A stretch of 64,000 nt of DNA from Plantago major. Lineage: Eukaryota; Streptophyta; Magnoliopsida; Lamiales; Plantaginaceae. Position 1 is the first letter of the stretch; each line of letters opens with the position of its first letter. The position numbers were made by a program, and so were the translations under genes. The stretch spans positions 65,299,354 through 65,363,353 of the forward strand of contig CM048841.1 of assembly GCA_026545765.1 (NCBI GenBank). Reading direction: 5' to 3'. Shown here piece after piece: positions 1 to 11,024 of this stretch. The notes under the pieces were generated by a model. That model did no database searches, was not told the DNA's origin, and saw nothing but the letters and a program-made list of their open reading frames with translations.

Positions 1-1128
1 TTGGCCTTTTACAATCAAATTCTTCATATAATTTGTTGGTTCAGTGTAGAGATTTAAGGAACTGCATATGTGCCCCCTGTCAATTGTGTATCTTCCTGTA
101 TTTGGATCTAAAAAACGATACAAAGCTACTTATATATATGTGGAACGAGCATATATTTTGTGATTTCATTTTTGTAATTTTATTGAAGCAAATAATTGAG
201 AGATGGAATGTAAAGAGAGTTCGAACAATTAGTTTTATAGATAGAAGAAATATATGTATGCCAATTAATATCCTAATAAATTTTATCATTTTTTATCCGT
301 GTACTATCGAATTTCACATTCGCCAGATACGTATGCAGTATCTTATTGTTATATCTATCATACAAGAAACTTATTGTTATATTTAGCAAACAAATGAAGA
401 AAGTGTGTTTGGTAGACAAAATACACTAGTGTATCTTGTTTATGGAGTGAGTGATAAGAGTTGATCATTCTCTATTCTCTTAGGGATAGGATGGTTTGGT
501 ATGTAGCTTCTGTGGTTGTAAAGTAAAGTATTATCGTTGGTCTGTGACTCACATTGTAATCCTTGTTTTTCAGAACACTTCTTGTGTTCTTTTTGTTGGA
601 ATAAAATTTTAAAATTTTCAAAATGAATAAATTATTACTATATAGAAAGGTTATGGTGGCGAAGATAAGTTTTTTCAAAGGTTTTGGTGTAATTTAAAAA
701 TAAGTTAACGGTAACTTAACGGCCATCCAACTTTTGTGTAATGCCAAAAATTTTATAAACTTTTTGGTGTGAAATGCAAAAAAAAAAAAAAAAAAAGGTT
801 ATGGGGTAAGTTCAAAAACGGAAAAAAGTTATTAGTGCAAAAAAATTTTTTCTCAATTTAATTGGACAAATCAAAGAAGATTGGTCATTGTTATTTTTAA
901 TGATGAACATATTTTGTTTGGGTTGAATTAGAATTTGAAATTTAATTGGAGAAGACAAATTGAATCTTTTCTATGTGATTTTTTTGTGATTGAATTAGGG
1001 CTTGTAATTAAATTAGATAATACATGTTGGTTTTTTTAATTAAAGTCTAATATACATATATATTACAAATGAGTCCAATTTAACTTAAATTAAGTACTCA
1101 ATTGCACAACTCTGATAGATGTCCACTT
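1..1128. other. AT-rich intergenic sequence
   Basis: No gene is supported here. Short open frames lie in AT-rich sequence with no recognisable domain or coding bias. An 18-base A run lies at about 779-796. Sequence around 700-870 (gene-poor, with phrases such as AACTTTTTGGTG) loosely resembles the ends of the MULE-type foldback at 61564-62328, but not closely enough to call a copy. Confidence 0.6.
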
Positions 1129-1217
1129 TTATATGTATGTATGTATGTATATATATATATATGTATGTATGTATATATATATATATGTATGTATATATAT
1201 ATATATATACACACACA
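1129..1217. repeat. compound microsatellite (TATG)n/(TA)n/(CA)n
   Basis: Alternating blocks of TATG and TA repeats end in a short CA run. This is a simple-sequence repeat likely to be length-polymorphic. The tyrosine/isoleucine-rich open frame read across it on the minus strand is an artefact of the repeat. Confidence 0.9.
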
Positions 1218-1257
1218 CTGTAATAAACGACTAAAATCGATATTTCTCTATAGGTTA

Positions 1258-1515
1258 TACTTCCTCCGTCCCTAGAAGTTTTCCACTTTGACTTTTCGCA
1301 ATCAAACTTTTCCAACGTTAACTACAAATTAATCTTAAACCATAAATATAAAATGTTCAATTAAATTATATAATGAAACTTTAGGGTATAAACTTTCGTT
1401 ATATAATTTTATTGAACATTTTACATTTGCGGTTTAAGATTAATTCATAGTCAAAGTTGGAAAAGTTTGACTGCAAAAAGTTAAAGTGGTAAACTATTTT
1501 AGGGATGGAGGAGTA
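1258..1515. mobile_element. Stowaway-like MITE (Tc1/mariner type)
   Basis: The ends are inverted copies, TACTTCCTCCGTCCCTA on the left and, reading inward from the right, TACTCCTCCATCCCTA. They carry the CTCCRTCCC core typical of Stowaway elements and sit at TA dinucleotides, the expected target duplication. The interior is a long imperfect palindrome around AACTTTCGTTATATAA, so the element could fold into one hairpin. It has no coding capacity. Confidence 0.85.
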
Positions 1516-2940
1516 GTTTTTAGATGTGATAAAATTTTATCTTATAGTATTTTAACTTATGTCCGAAACAAGGCATGATATCAGCAACATGCATTTAGAT
1601 TTTTCTAACTCCCTTTGCTCATAATATGATTGTAATGACCTGATCACTAATAATCTAGGTACAACCCTTAAGGCTAGTGCAGTTAAGAGTGATGAGACTA
1701 TATTTTAGAGGCTTATCTCGTCTTTTTTACCTTATTTTTGCAAGTCTTTATTAGCATTTTATAGTATTTCTCGTTTGTTTTTATGGTTTTCGTGTTTTAG
1801 TTATGTTCTTATAGGTTTTTGTATTTTTAGGTGGAAATCAGAGGAAAAGCAATACTTTTGTAAGGCCGTATTCGAGCATTAAAATGCTCAACACTCCATT
1901 AGAAGGCACCAAGTTCGAGTTGCATGAAGAACAACTGATTTTGCATAAAAAGAACTGGTTGCCTCCCATTTTGTTCAATCAGACGCGTCCTAAACTTACT
2001 AAAGCAAGGAGAACCAAGAAAATGGACATGACACATCATGTTTTGCTAAACTGGACGCATCCCAAATTTACGAACTGAATTAAGATATGGAAAACAGGCC
2101 GGGCGCGCCCGAAAACACCAAATAGGGCGCGTATGGCTGTTGTGACTCAGATTTTTTCTTTCCTTTACTTAGTCGACTTTTGACTTGTAATACTCATTCA
2201 TACTTTATTCCAAACGTATCAAAAGGCTCCAAGAACCCTAGTTTTGGTATTTGGACAATTGGAGATTGGTTTCTCATCTCATAACAACATACGTTACGCG
2301 AATTCCGATTCGGAGGTCAGAAATTCATTACTCTTTTAAATTCTTCTCACAATTTGCTTTCTTGTGATTGTTTATTATAATTATTCTGATTTCCATCAAT
2401 CTTATGTGTATTCCATCTCTAACAATTATGTTGTATGTCAATTGCATGATCATGAGTAGGTAATTCGTTAGTGAATACGGTAGTTATGTAAGGATTCACA
2501 CGTATTAGGGTTTAAGCCATGGAAATCGTTCATATGAGTTAAGTTAATTCAAGATATTCGTAAAACTTGCATAATTCGATTTGGTAGTCTAAAATATTCA
2601 AATCGTTAGGTTAAGAATTATCTGTATGACAAGCAAATAATTTCTCTAGTTCAAAACTTTCAGAAACGAATTAGTTAAGATCGAATTTACAGTTTCCGGA
2701 TAAATACCACGCGACATCATCTGAATACCATGTCTAAATCTATATGCGTGTATCCTGATCATCACTACCGTGTTCATTACTCTTCAGTAATAGTTCATTA
2801 TTAATTTATTCTGCTTCTAGTTGTTTAATTTAGTATACTTTCACAAATAAATAATATTTTACTCTGCAAACTTTTGCACTATTCACTTTGTTGCATTAAC
2901 GTTGCTCAGTTAACTCCTCTGTGAACGACTCTGTGGTTAA
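1516..2940 (+). mobile_element. LTR-retrotransposon noncoding remnant
   Basis: No domain is encoded. The stretch has the texture of plant Ty3/gypsy LTR and leader sequence: an AGATTGGTTTCTCATCTCAT stretch, a long AT-rich leader with CATGATCATGAGTAGGTAATT, and a terminal CCTCTGTGAACGACTCT phrase like those before gag in many plant elements. It runs straight into a reverse-transcriptase fragment. Element limits, PBS and a second LTR were not found, so the assignment rests on overall resemblance. An open frame at 1884-2078 has no recognisable product. Confidence 0.35.
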
Positions 2941-2954
2941 GCTAGTGTCTGCCT

Positions 2955-3190
2955 ATAACAAGGTTCATGTGGATGATATTCTCGTCAAGAGTAAGGAAGC
3001 CGCCGACCACATATCTCACTTGGAGAGATGCTTCAAGATACTTCGGCGGTATGGAATGAAATTGAATCCGGCAAAGTGCACATTTGGTGTAAAGGGAGGA
3101 AAGTTCCTCGGATACATGGTGACACAGAGGGGATTGAGGCCAATCCCGAGAAGATCAAAGCCATCATCGCCACGAGTACCCGAAGGATGT
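2955..3190 (+). pseudogene. Ty3/gypsy reverse transcriptase fragment
   Basis: The reading contains the catalytic VDDILVKS box, then HLERCFKILRRYGMKLNPAK and KCTFG...FLGYMV, which is the palm-to-thumb part of a Ty3/gypsy RT. A one-base frameshift near 3140 moves the continuation (IEANPEKIKAI) into another frame. Protease, the N-terminal half of RT, RNase H and integrase are all missing. It is followed within 30 bp by the truncated end of the antisense ORF, so a deletion probably joined the two. Confidence 0.8.
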
Positions 3191-3216
3191 TTGATGTAAA
3201 AATACCGAGGCCACCA

Positions 3217-4503
3217 TCACCACGAATACGACGAATCATAGGGATCCAAGAACTTGTCGTTAAGACGGGCCGAGAAGAAATAGAACAAACTATTGGGGAC
3301 CCTGGAAATCTTGAAAGCCGAGAGGAACTTGGCCGTCGAAAATTCCTGGTGCTTCAAGGCCAGCACTACGACGAAGCACATCAACGCCCCCATAGAGTTT
3401 GGAAGCACTTGGGTCAGACAAAGGCCCTGCTCTTCGAAGAATTTCTGAATCGGCTCTATCATGGGAACTCGGAACCCACACCTAAATGTTTGCTCATGCA
3501 AACAAATGCATCCCACCGGCATATTGTATAAAGTCTCCTTGGGATTGGGTACGATGATCTCGTACTCCGCGGGAATCTCACAACTGCGTCGAAGGTCATC
3601 TACCTCGGCTTCAGTGACCGTCGACGAAACAGTTGGAATAAGCCCCGAGGCGTTCTTCTCCGCATCATCCCTCAAGGGACCAATGGGTACTGACCTCAGG
3701 GACTTGGCGATTTTCACTATCATCTTCTGTTTCCCCTGGTTCTCGGAAACCACAATCGCCATCGAACCCACTTTGTCTTCTTCTTCTTCCTTCTCATCTC
3801 GATTCTCCTCGACCGCCTTATCCTCCACCAGCTCCTCTTCGTTTGATGGATGCTTCTCGGTATCATCGTCCTCTCCTTCGTCCTTAGAAGATTGTTCCTC
3901 GGAACCATCCTCCGAAGACTCATCGGACGAATCGTCAGATCCCAAGGAGGAAGAGTCGTCGGGATCTCCCTCCATCAACTCCAGAGTTGGGGGACTACTT
4001 CTCGGGAAAGGGGAGTAAGGCCTTTCCTCCAAGAGCTCAAGATTGGGGCCAGGCACACTACTGGAAGATGCCCCTTGGTAAAAACCCGGCCCTGGCATAG
4101 ATGCAAAAGGCATGGGAGAGAAGACGGGTGTTCTATATCTATAGCCGAGGTCTCCAAATGACTCGGGAATGGTCTCGTGACCGTATTGACTGTATTGATC
4201 CCTACTTACAGATGGTTGGGAACTTATGGATGCCGGAGCCACGGTGTGCGCTATTTGTACATATACACTGGGTCGATGGACTTCTCTATTAACTGTTGGT
4301 GCTCGGGGAGGAGGCTTAGTGACAAGTTGGACCTCGAATTCGTCAGGCATGAAATCCACAATGTCCTCGGCAATTTCAGAGGCCTGGTCCGAATCAGAAA
4401 TAACATCAAAGTCAATATTGGGTTGATTATCTTCGGCTTCATCATTTATCAGTACTTCTTGAGGTGGGTTATCCGAAGATGATTTTGAGTTATCCGACGA
4501 CAT
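3217..4503 (-). CDS. antisense accessory ORF of a Tat-like gypsy element (plant gypsy-type transposon protein, truncated)
   Basis: The open frame encodes 428 residues and starts at the ATG at 4503. Residues 1-290 are very acidic and Ser/Glu/Asp-rich (low complexity). Residues 300-428 resemble the family annotated in plants as putative gypsy-type transposon protein: an IPAEYEIIVPNPKETLYNMP stretch, then a hydrophobic segment, then LFYFFSARLNDKFL. The family normally continues past the final SYSW, so the C-terminus is cut off. The ORF lies on the strand opposite to the RT fragment and LTR, downstream of pol. That matches the antisense ORF position known from Grande/Retand-type Tat elements. Its molecular function is unknown. 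It has its own TATA box and a probable 5'-UTR intron upstream. Confidence 0.65.
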   Translation of the reverse strand: MSSDNSKSSSDNPPQEVLINDEAEDNQPNIDFDVISDSDQASEIAEDIVDFMPDEFEVQLVTKPPPRAPTVNREVHRPSVYVQIAHTVAPASISSQPSVSRDQYSQYGHETIPESFGDLGYRYRTPVFSPMPFASMPGPGFYQGASSSSVPGPNLELLEERPYSPFPRSSPPTLELMEGDPDDSSSLGSDDSSDESSEDGSEEQSSKDEGEDDDTEKHPSNEEELVEDKAVEENRDEKEEEEDKVGSMAIVVSENQGKQKMIVKIAKSLRSVPIGPLRDDAEKNASGLIPTVSSTVTEAEVDDLRRSCEIPAEYEIIVPNPKETLYNMPVGCICLHEQTFRCGFRVPMIEPIQKFFEEQGLCLTQVLPNSMGALMCFVVVLALKHQEFSTAKFLSAFKISRVPNSLFYFFSARLNDKFLDPYDSSYSW

Positions 4504-5235
4504 AATCTACGAAAGCAAAAGGAAATGGGGTCAATAAGGCTAGTCGTTATTATTCACATAAAGTCACTAATGGCCGACCCCTAGGAGCCGACCTTCCTAA
4601 CTTGGAGGAAATACTAAGTATTTCTACAGGCACTCGGTGACTTACAGGAGTTCTACCTATGCAACTTACAACTACAAGCAAGAGTAAAAGGGCATGTGTT
4701 TTTCGATTAAATTAAGTTCGAGGCTACACATGTAATTTATACTGTTCCGACTAAAGCAGATAAAGAAAAGTGAAGACAGGATAGCAGAGAAAGGAAAGCA
4801 AATAAGGAAAGCAGTAAAAAAAGGGAAAGCCGAGAAGATAAAAGAGGAACTTACTTGTAAATGAAAGTTGACCGCAGAAGATGAAGTTGCAGCTGCTCGG
4901 CAAGCACGAATTTTCTCTTTCTCTCTCTAGGTTCTCCTCGGTCAAATGCTTTATCTCTCTATAAGTCAACGTTTATAAAATAAACGATAATGACGGAAGG
5001 CCCCCTATTTATAGGGGTAATGGGCCGGTTCGACCAAGCCCGCGAACCGGTTGGCAAACCGTCGCCTCGTTTCCCATGAAGATCACCATCATGACACACC
5101 GATTCACCTTGATTCTCCTTAATTTGCCACTCATGAGCCGCGACCCTTCACCTCCTCGGCTTCAAGCGGCCTCCTCGGACATTTATTTCTCAAGTCTTTA
5201 GTGCATTACAATACACTAAACACTTGGGGGGAGGA
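4504..5235 (-). promoter_or_regulatory. promoter and leader of the antisense ORF
   Basis: On the minus strand a TATA box, CTATAAATAG, lies at 5014-5005, about 500 bp before the ATG at 4503. A plausible leader intron runs from a GTAAGT donor at 4854 to a TTTTGCTTTCGTAG acceptor at 4507, four bases before the ATG. A CCCCTATAAATAGGGG palindrome surrounds the TATA box. At the upstream end, CACTTGGGGGGGAGG (about 5221-5235, plus strand) looks like the polypurine tract of the plus-strand gypsy element. This is inference from motifs only. Confidence 0.45.
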
Positions 5236-5624
5236 TGACTATTAATATTCGAGGAGATTAAAACTCTTTGGCAAGATACCGAGGCGATAAACTTTTATAC
5301 TCATTGGGTTGGGTAAGGCTAGCCGAAGCCGACCTCACCCAGTTAAGAAATGGGAGATATACCTGACGAAGTCTTTTCCTCAGGAAGTCTCCTCTAGTAG
5401 TAATCGTCGGAAATCTCAACCTCAGTAACATGTTTTCACTTACGAGTAATTCTCTCGGCAAGGCTCGAGTAAATGAAAAATAAGTTACCGAGGTCGGAAG
5501 ATCCAAGAAGAGTCTTGAGACAATAGCCTCGGTGATGGGTCATGGGCCCTCAAAATTATAAGGATATCTGTTATATTTTGGGTTGGGTAAGGCTAGCCAA
5601 AGCCACTACAAGAATGTTCCGTTT

Positions 5625-5915
5625 TAACGACGGAAATGGCGACGGATATTATCCGTCGCCAAATAGCGACGAATCGCTGCATTTAAGCGACGGATTGAGC
5701 AATTTGCTCAATCCGTCCCTAATTTGCGACGAATTAACTATCCGTCCCTAATTCGAGACGGATTAGGGACGGATAGACTAATCCATCGTGAATTAGGATT
5801 GACTAAACATGAAACTGAAAAAGAAAATTAAAAAAATAAAAAAATCCTATATAACGACGGATAGGATTATCCGTCGCAAACAGCGACGGATAATCCTATC
5901 CGTCGCTAAACTTGA
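5625..5915. repeat. CACTA-A left subterminal repeats
   Basis: Many direct and inverted copies of a 9-10 bp unit occur, GCGACGGAT or GGGACGGAT and their complements ATCCGTCGC / TCCGTCCCT, often as back-to-back palindromes. In En/Spm elements such units bind the TNPA-type protein and are needed for transposition; that role is inferred here by family. Confidence 0.8.
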
Positions 5916-6587
5916 ATAGAAAATCGGGTAGAGCCATTTCTTCCTCGCCATTTCTTTCTGCTTTCTTTTTCTTCTTCTCTTCGAACCCATTCTGGCCAAA
6001 TTGTTTTCCGGTGAATACTTCACCATTCCGGCCAATCTTGGAGTCTTTTCGAAGCTCGTTGGACAAGGAACTCGGTGGCCATTCAATTTCATACTTCTTC
6101 GACTATTTTTCCCGTAATCGAAGGTATTTTGACAAAACCTTACTTTTTAAAATTTGGGAATTTTGTTAATTTCGACTAGTTTGAGCAATTGTATGTTTAT
6201 GGGAAGTATGTACTAGCTAGTTTAGCTTATATTACGTAGTGTGTTAACTTTGAGATGTGCCATTGATATATTTGTTGTGAAATTGGATTGTTAGTATAAT
6301 GTTGGGATGATTGTAAGTATGTAGGGTATTTAATTTGATATTTTCGTATATGTACTAGGATTATGAAGATTTAATTGTGTGTTTGGAGACAATTTGGTGA
6401 TTTTAATATAATTTTTTCGTATTAACATAAAAATAATTACTACTATGGAGCAATTGTAATTTTTTCGTATTAACATAAAATTCTTAACGTATCATAATTA
6501 AGAATGTAATTATACACTTGGAATTGCAATTGTAATGATAGCTCTTATTTTTTTCAACAAAACATCATCAATCTTAACACTTCAAGG

Positions 6588-6985
6588 ATGACTTCTCCAC
6601 CTTCGTCACCTCCTCCACCGTCGCCTACACCATTGCCTCCTCCACCGTCGCCTACACCATTGCCTCCTCCACCAGATTCATCGGAGTGGCCGTATCGTAG
6701 TTCTGCCGAGTAAGTATGCTTCGTCTTTCGTAGTAGTGATTCCATTTCTAACATGTAAACTGTATTTTGTAGTTGACTTAGCATAATTGATTTTTAACCT
6801 TTCTTTATGTATGTAGAAATTGCGGAACTGCAGACATGTGGACATGTTTTTCTGCTTCCGATAGAGCATTGGAGGCAGAAATGAAGGCCGACGAAGATGC
6901 AAAGATGGCTAAAACCGATGTTGTTAAAGAAGAATTGGATGATGAAGATGATGAGGATTTTGACATGACCATTGAGAGATGCTGA
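6588..6985 (+). CDS. CACTA-A small two-exon protein (Pro-rich N-terminus, acidic C-terminus; TNPA-like remnant?)
   Basis: Exon 1 is 6588-6709 and exon 2 is 6817-6985, joined by a GTAAGT...TATGTAG intron of 107 bp. The spliced frame is 97 codons including the TGA, with the junction splitting one codon. Residues 1-28 are repeats of PPPSPTPLPP, made by a duplicated 30-bp unit. The middle is SSEWPYRSSAE. The tail is acidic (EELDDEDDEDFD). No known domain is recognised. The position inside a CACTA element, the correct splicing frame and the charged tail suggest a shortened accessory transposon protein. The 27-30 bp repeat makes the proline-rich part length-variable. It may be expressed from promoter sequences shared with CACTA-B. 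Confidence 0.5.
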
Positions 6986-7544
6986 ACTTTCAATTATTTG
7001 AAAGTTCATATCACATGCTTGAATATAGACGGAATCATCTCTAGGTTAGTGCATATATATTCGTATCTTATTTGTGATAATATGATCATTCTTCTTTATT
7101 TGTTTGTGCTTTATTTGTGAGTGGTATGTTAGCCACTATATGTTAGACTGAACTTGGGTGATATGTTAGTCACCATTTGTGTAGTCCCCTCATTTAATTT
7201 TCATCCGTAACTCATGGTATGCACTTTATGATTTCAGGCTTTTGTGGTGAGGCGAATTGACATTCGAGGAGTTATCAATTCAAGAAGAAAAAATACACCT
7301 TATTAGCCTTGATACATTTATGTTATGGTTCTCCAAAATATTTCGTTTTGAACTTGTATTTTGCTGCCACTTGACTTCTTATTTTAGCTTTTGTACGGAT
7401 ATTTAATTTCGTTATGGATAATTTGTATTTGTTGAATGGTTTTTGTTAATTAGTATAGTTTAATTATTTCAGGTACATTATATTAGTTTATATTCGATGA
7501 AACAGGTAAAACGTGGAATAGGAATAGAAAAAAAAATTAAATGC

Positions 7545-7843
7545 AGCAACATTAGCGACGAATAGAGTATCCATCGCTAAAACCCCCAAATTTAGCGACG
7601 GAATACGTATCCGTCGCTAAATCCCCACCGGGAATTAGGGACGGATAGTAATCCGTCCCTAAATTGCGACGGAAGGTCAACGGATTTATCCGTCGCGAAT
7701 TAGGGACGGGATTCCTTTGCGACGCCCGTTTTTAAGACGGGCGTCTCATCCGTCGCCCGATCCGTCGCTAAGGGATTAGCGACGAATCGGGTGGGCTTTA
7801 GCGACGGATAAATCCGTCGCTAAAGCCCGATTTTTTTGTAGTG
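7545..7843. repeat. CACTA-A right subterminal repeats
   Basis: At least ten copies of GCGACGGAT/ATCCGTCGC and GGGACGGAT/ATCCGTCCC occur in both orientations, closing with a 20-bp-scale palindrome TTTAGCGACGGATAAATCCG followed by the TTGTAGTG terminus. They mirror the left end. Confidence 0.8.
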
Positions 7844-7959
7844 AGCCGACCTCACCCAGATAAGAAGAAAGATATACCTGACACAGCACGTGGCTCGGAA
7901 ATACTCACTCGAGCTTGTTCCTCGGCATTCTAAACCTCGGTCACCTGCCCTCACTTACG

Positions 7960-8325
7960 AGTTTTAACTCTTGAAGGGTACTCAAGTAAATGAGAAACAA
8001 GTGACGGAGGCCAAGAAACCGAGAAGGGATCCTTGTGAAACACAATCTTCAATCAAGAGCTCGGGAAGCTCAACTCGAACAATCAAGCTTATTCCTCGGA
8101 TATCCCAACCTTGGTTACCTGTCCTCATTTACGAGCTTTACTCCGGGAAGTACCCGAGTAAATGACCAACAAGTAACCGAGGCCGGAAAACTGAGAAAAA
8201 GTCCTTGCTACTCCATCATTAAGTCAAGACCTCGGAATAAGCAACTTCGGTTACCTGTCTTCGCTTACGAGTAGAACATCAAAGACACTCAAGTAAACGA
8301 AAGACAAGTAACAGAGGTTGATAAA
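7960..8325 (+). repeat. gypsy LTR direct repeats, type 1
   Basis: Three diverged units share GTAAATGAGAAACAAGTRACGGAGG-like cores, at about 7984, 8155 and 8290. A fourth lies on the other side of the CACTA insertion at about 5466. The units are 135-170 bp apart. The open frames at 7971-8274 are by-products of this repeat. Confidence 0.65.
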
Positions 8326-8524
8326 CCGTGGAGTGAGAAAACCGAAGTCCAACAGAAGAACCCCACGAACAAACCTTGCAAAATACTTCTCTTTAGAATA
8401 AGAAGTTTGGTATTTAATTGAGGGGGTAAGCCCGGCCGATGCCTAGCTCACCCCACTAGAGAAATAAGTACATCTTACCTGAATTTGTATCTCCTTGGTT
8501 TTGCGGATGTATCAAGCTTGAAGT

Positions 8525-10290
8525 TGAGAAAGTGCATCCTGGGGGTGTGTGGATCATCCGAGACGAAAGACCGAAATCGGTCAGCCCTATAGGAAAGCTC
8601 ACCACGCCAGTCTACCATCCCGATGATCCATGTGTTCCAAAGCAACACTTGAAGAAGTTTTCTAAAGATCCCATCTTCTTATCTGCCCGGTCATTGAAGC
8701 ACCTAATTGAAACACCGGTGTCCTTCAAGATCAATACCTGGAATCGGACAGCCCTATGATCGAGCTCTCCACGCCAGCTCATGATCTTGAGGACACCGAG
8801 GTCTCAAGAATGGCAATTGAAACATGTCGACCTTGTCCGAGTAAAGGCCCTATGAGTGAAAGGTCGCCTCCCTTTTACATGCTTGTGTATCTTCGAAGAC
8901 AAAAAAGCTGGAAATGGTCAGCCGTGCCCGAGGCACTCGGCTCGCCCCGCCAGCTAACTATCTTCGAAGGACACAAACACCTCAAAGTAGCCCTTGAGTT
9001 ATGCCACTGAGATTGCCGACTTGGAAGAGAAGGTCGTCGGGAAAAAGGTATCCTGGGGGCGTCAGGATCATCCGAGATGAAAGACTGGAATCGGTCAGCC
9101 CTCTAGGAAAGCTCACCACGCCAGTCTACCATCCCGATGACCCCTACATTCCAAAGCAACACTTGGAGGGACTCCTGATAATGTAATCAATCACAAAAGC
9201 AACAATTCGAATCCCCAGTGTTCTGCAAGATCAAAACCTGGAATCGGACAACCCTATGACCGAGCTCTCCACGCCAGCTTATGATCTTGAGGACACCAAG
9301 GCCTCAATAATGGTGATTGAAATATGTTTGCCACGTTCGACTTGTTGGTCCTATGAATTAAAGGTTACGTCCCTCTGACATGCTTGTGTGGCTTCAAAGA
9401 CAACAAAGCTGGAAATGGTCAGCCATGCCCCAGGCACTCAGCTCAGCCCGCCAGCTAACTATCTTTGAAGAACACAAACACCTCAGAGTAGCCCTTGAGT
9501 TGTGCCACTAAGGTTGCCGACCTGGCAGGAAAGAGTTCTCGGAAAAATTGTTTTCTCAAAAAGAGTAGATGTATCATCTAAAACTAAAAGCTGGAATCAA
9601 GCAGCCCTAATGTCCACGCTCTTCACGCCAGCTTTCAGTTTCGATGACACAACTGCTCCAAACCGACACGGGAAGAAGGACCGACCAACTGAGCCTATGG
9701 AAAAAAAGGTTGCTTCCCCTTGACATGCTTGCGTATCTTCCAAGACAATAAAGCTTGAAATGGTCAGCCATGCCCGAGGCACTCGGCTCACCCTGCCAGC
9801 TAACTATCTTGGAAGGACGCAAGCACCTCAAGGTAGCCCTTGAGTTGTATCATTGGGATTGCCGAGTGCAAGACAAAGGTCTTCGGGAAGATTATTATCT
9901 CGAGAAGAGCAGTTGTATCATCTAAAACGAAAAGCTGGAATTGAACAGCCAGAGGTCCGAGCTCTCCACGCCAGCTTTTCGTTCCGATGACACAACCACT
10001 CAAAACCGACAAGAGAAGAAAGAGGTCCGACCTCTAAGCTCTCCACACTACCTGGAGGGAATGTGTGTCGCTTAGGAGACAAAAAGCACGATCAACCGAC
10101 ACCTGTATGGACTCCGCCTCAAGAGGAGCAGTCGCATCATCGAAAAAAAACAGATGGAGTCGGACAGCCATTTGACCAAGCTCTCCGCACCATCTTCTTA
10201 TCCCGATGACACGACCCCTCCAAATCGACATATTAAGTATATCACCGATCTTTTTGTCCCAAAGCGACACCCTTTCTGACCAGGTACTTT
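8525..10290 (+). repeat. gypsy LTR modular repeats, type 2
   Basis: Three modules recur in the same order. One has CATCCTGGGGGYGT...ATCATCCGAGA (8535, 9045). One has CCTGGAATCGGACARCCCTA then CACGCCAGCT (8738, 9237 and weaker copies to 10150). One has AAAGCTGGAAATGGTCAGCC (8907, 9406, 9751). The first two blocks repeat at about 500 bp, and later copies are shorter and more diverged. This is tandem growth inside an LTR. Short open frames across it are not genes. Confidence 0.75.
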
Positions 10291-11016
10291 CCTAAAAGTA
10301 GGGGAAAGCCGAGGACCGACCAACTGATGGGTTTGGAATGGTGTGGAATGTCGTTATCTATCGCGATATTTATAGGAGGAACTCACCACAAAGAAGGCAC
10401 CACGTGGCACTCCACATTTATTACTCCTGGGCCTTTATCTGGGCCAACGCGATCTGAGCCCAACAAACCAAAGCCCAACCACTCCTCGGTCATAAATGCT
10501 AGAATTCGTGAATCATGAAGAAAGGCCGACTAACAAGCAAGAAGACTTCAACCTTAGAGTTCCTCATCTATCTTTTACTAAGATACTTGGAAACTGAGAG
10601 GACTTATGATATATACAAATGAGTCCCCTCTTACTAATCCACGACTTAGGAAGACTTGAAGACGATCCGTCACGCTCTATCTCATCTCCGAAAGCCGAGG
10701 CGTCGCCTTCCTTCATGAGAGCCGACCTCCCATACTTGATGAGAATCCTGAGTATCTCTCCAAAAGCTGACAAAGCTATCTTGTCCGACCGACCCTACCC
10801 AAAAAGGTCCGACCACGTGTTTCCTCATCATGGAAGAACTACTCACTAGGGGACAGAAACATAGAAGCCGCCGACCTCATTGGGAGCCGACCTCCTAAAG
10901 GTCCCAGGCCACCGCGTAATCTAAACACGCCACCTTACGACGACAACACGTGTTACAAGGTGATTGATCCGACCAACCTCCGGGCAAGTCAGAGGTTTGT
11001 CCTCCGGAGCCTCGCC

Positions 11017-11024
11017 TATAAATA
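11017..11024 (+). promoter_or_regulatory. LTR TATA box (TATAAATA)
   Basis: TATAAATA occurs in the last 220 bp of the gypsy LTR, followed by a pyrimidine/CA-rich start region (CTACTCTCTAACCTACT). This is where an LTR promoter is expected. It fires in the direction of the MYB gene 0.7 kb downstream. Confidence 0.55.

Larger units (their letters stand above)
5604..7843 (+). mobile_element. CACTA-A: complete non-autonomous En/Spm (CACTA) transposon
   Basis: It starts CACTACAAGAATGTTCC and ends ...TTTTTTTGTAGTG, an inverted CACTA terminus. The 3-bp target duplication AGC is at 5601-5603 and 7844-7846. Both ends carry dense subterminal repeats of the GCGACGGAT / ATCCGTCGC type. The flanking gypsy LTR phrases AGCCGACCTCACCCAG (5330s and 7846) show that it inserted into that LTR. 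It lacks the TNPD transposase but keeps a small two-exon gene. About 600 bp of its 5' region is clearly homologous to CACTA-B at 60.6 kb. Confidence 0.92.

Noticed and set aside
33-386. 117-codon open frame at the window start
   Set aside because: AT-rich, Ile/Cys/Phe-heavy, overlapped by an equal frame on the other strand, no domain, no promoter or splice context.
779-796. poly-A run as a LINE tail
   Set aside because: No LINE coding or 3' UTR sequence precedes it and no target duplication was found.
3461-4018. 185-codon Ser-rich plus-strand frame
   Set aside because: It is the exact antisense of the acidic Ser/Glu/Asp-rich part of the minus-strand ORF; such runs are open on both strands.
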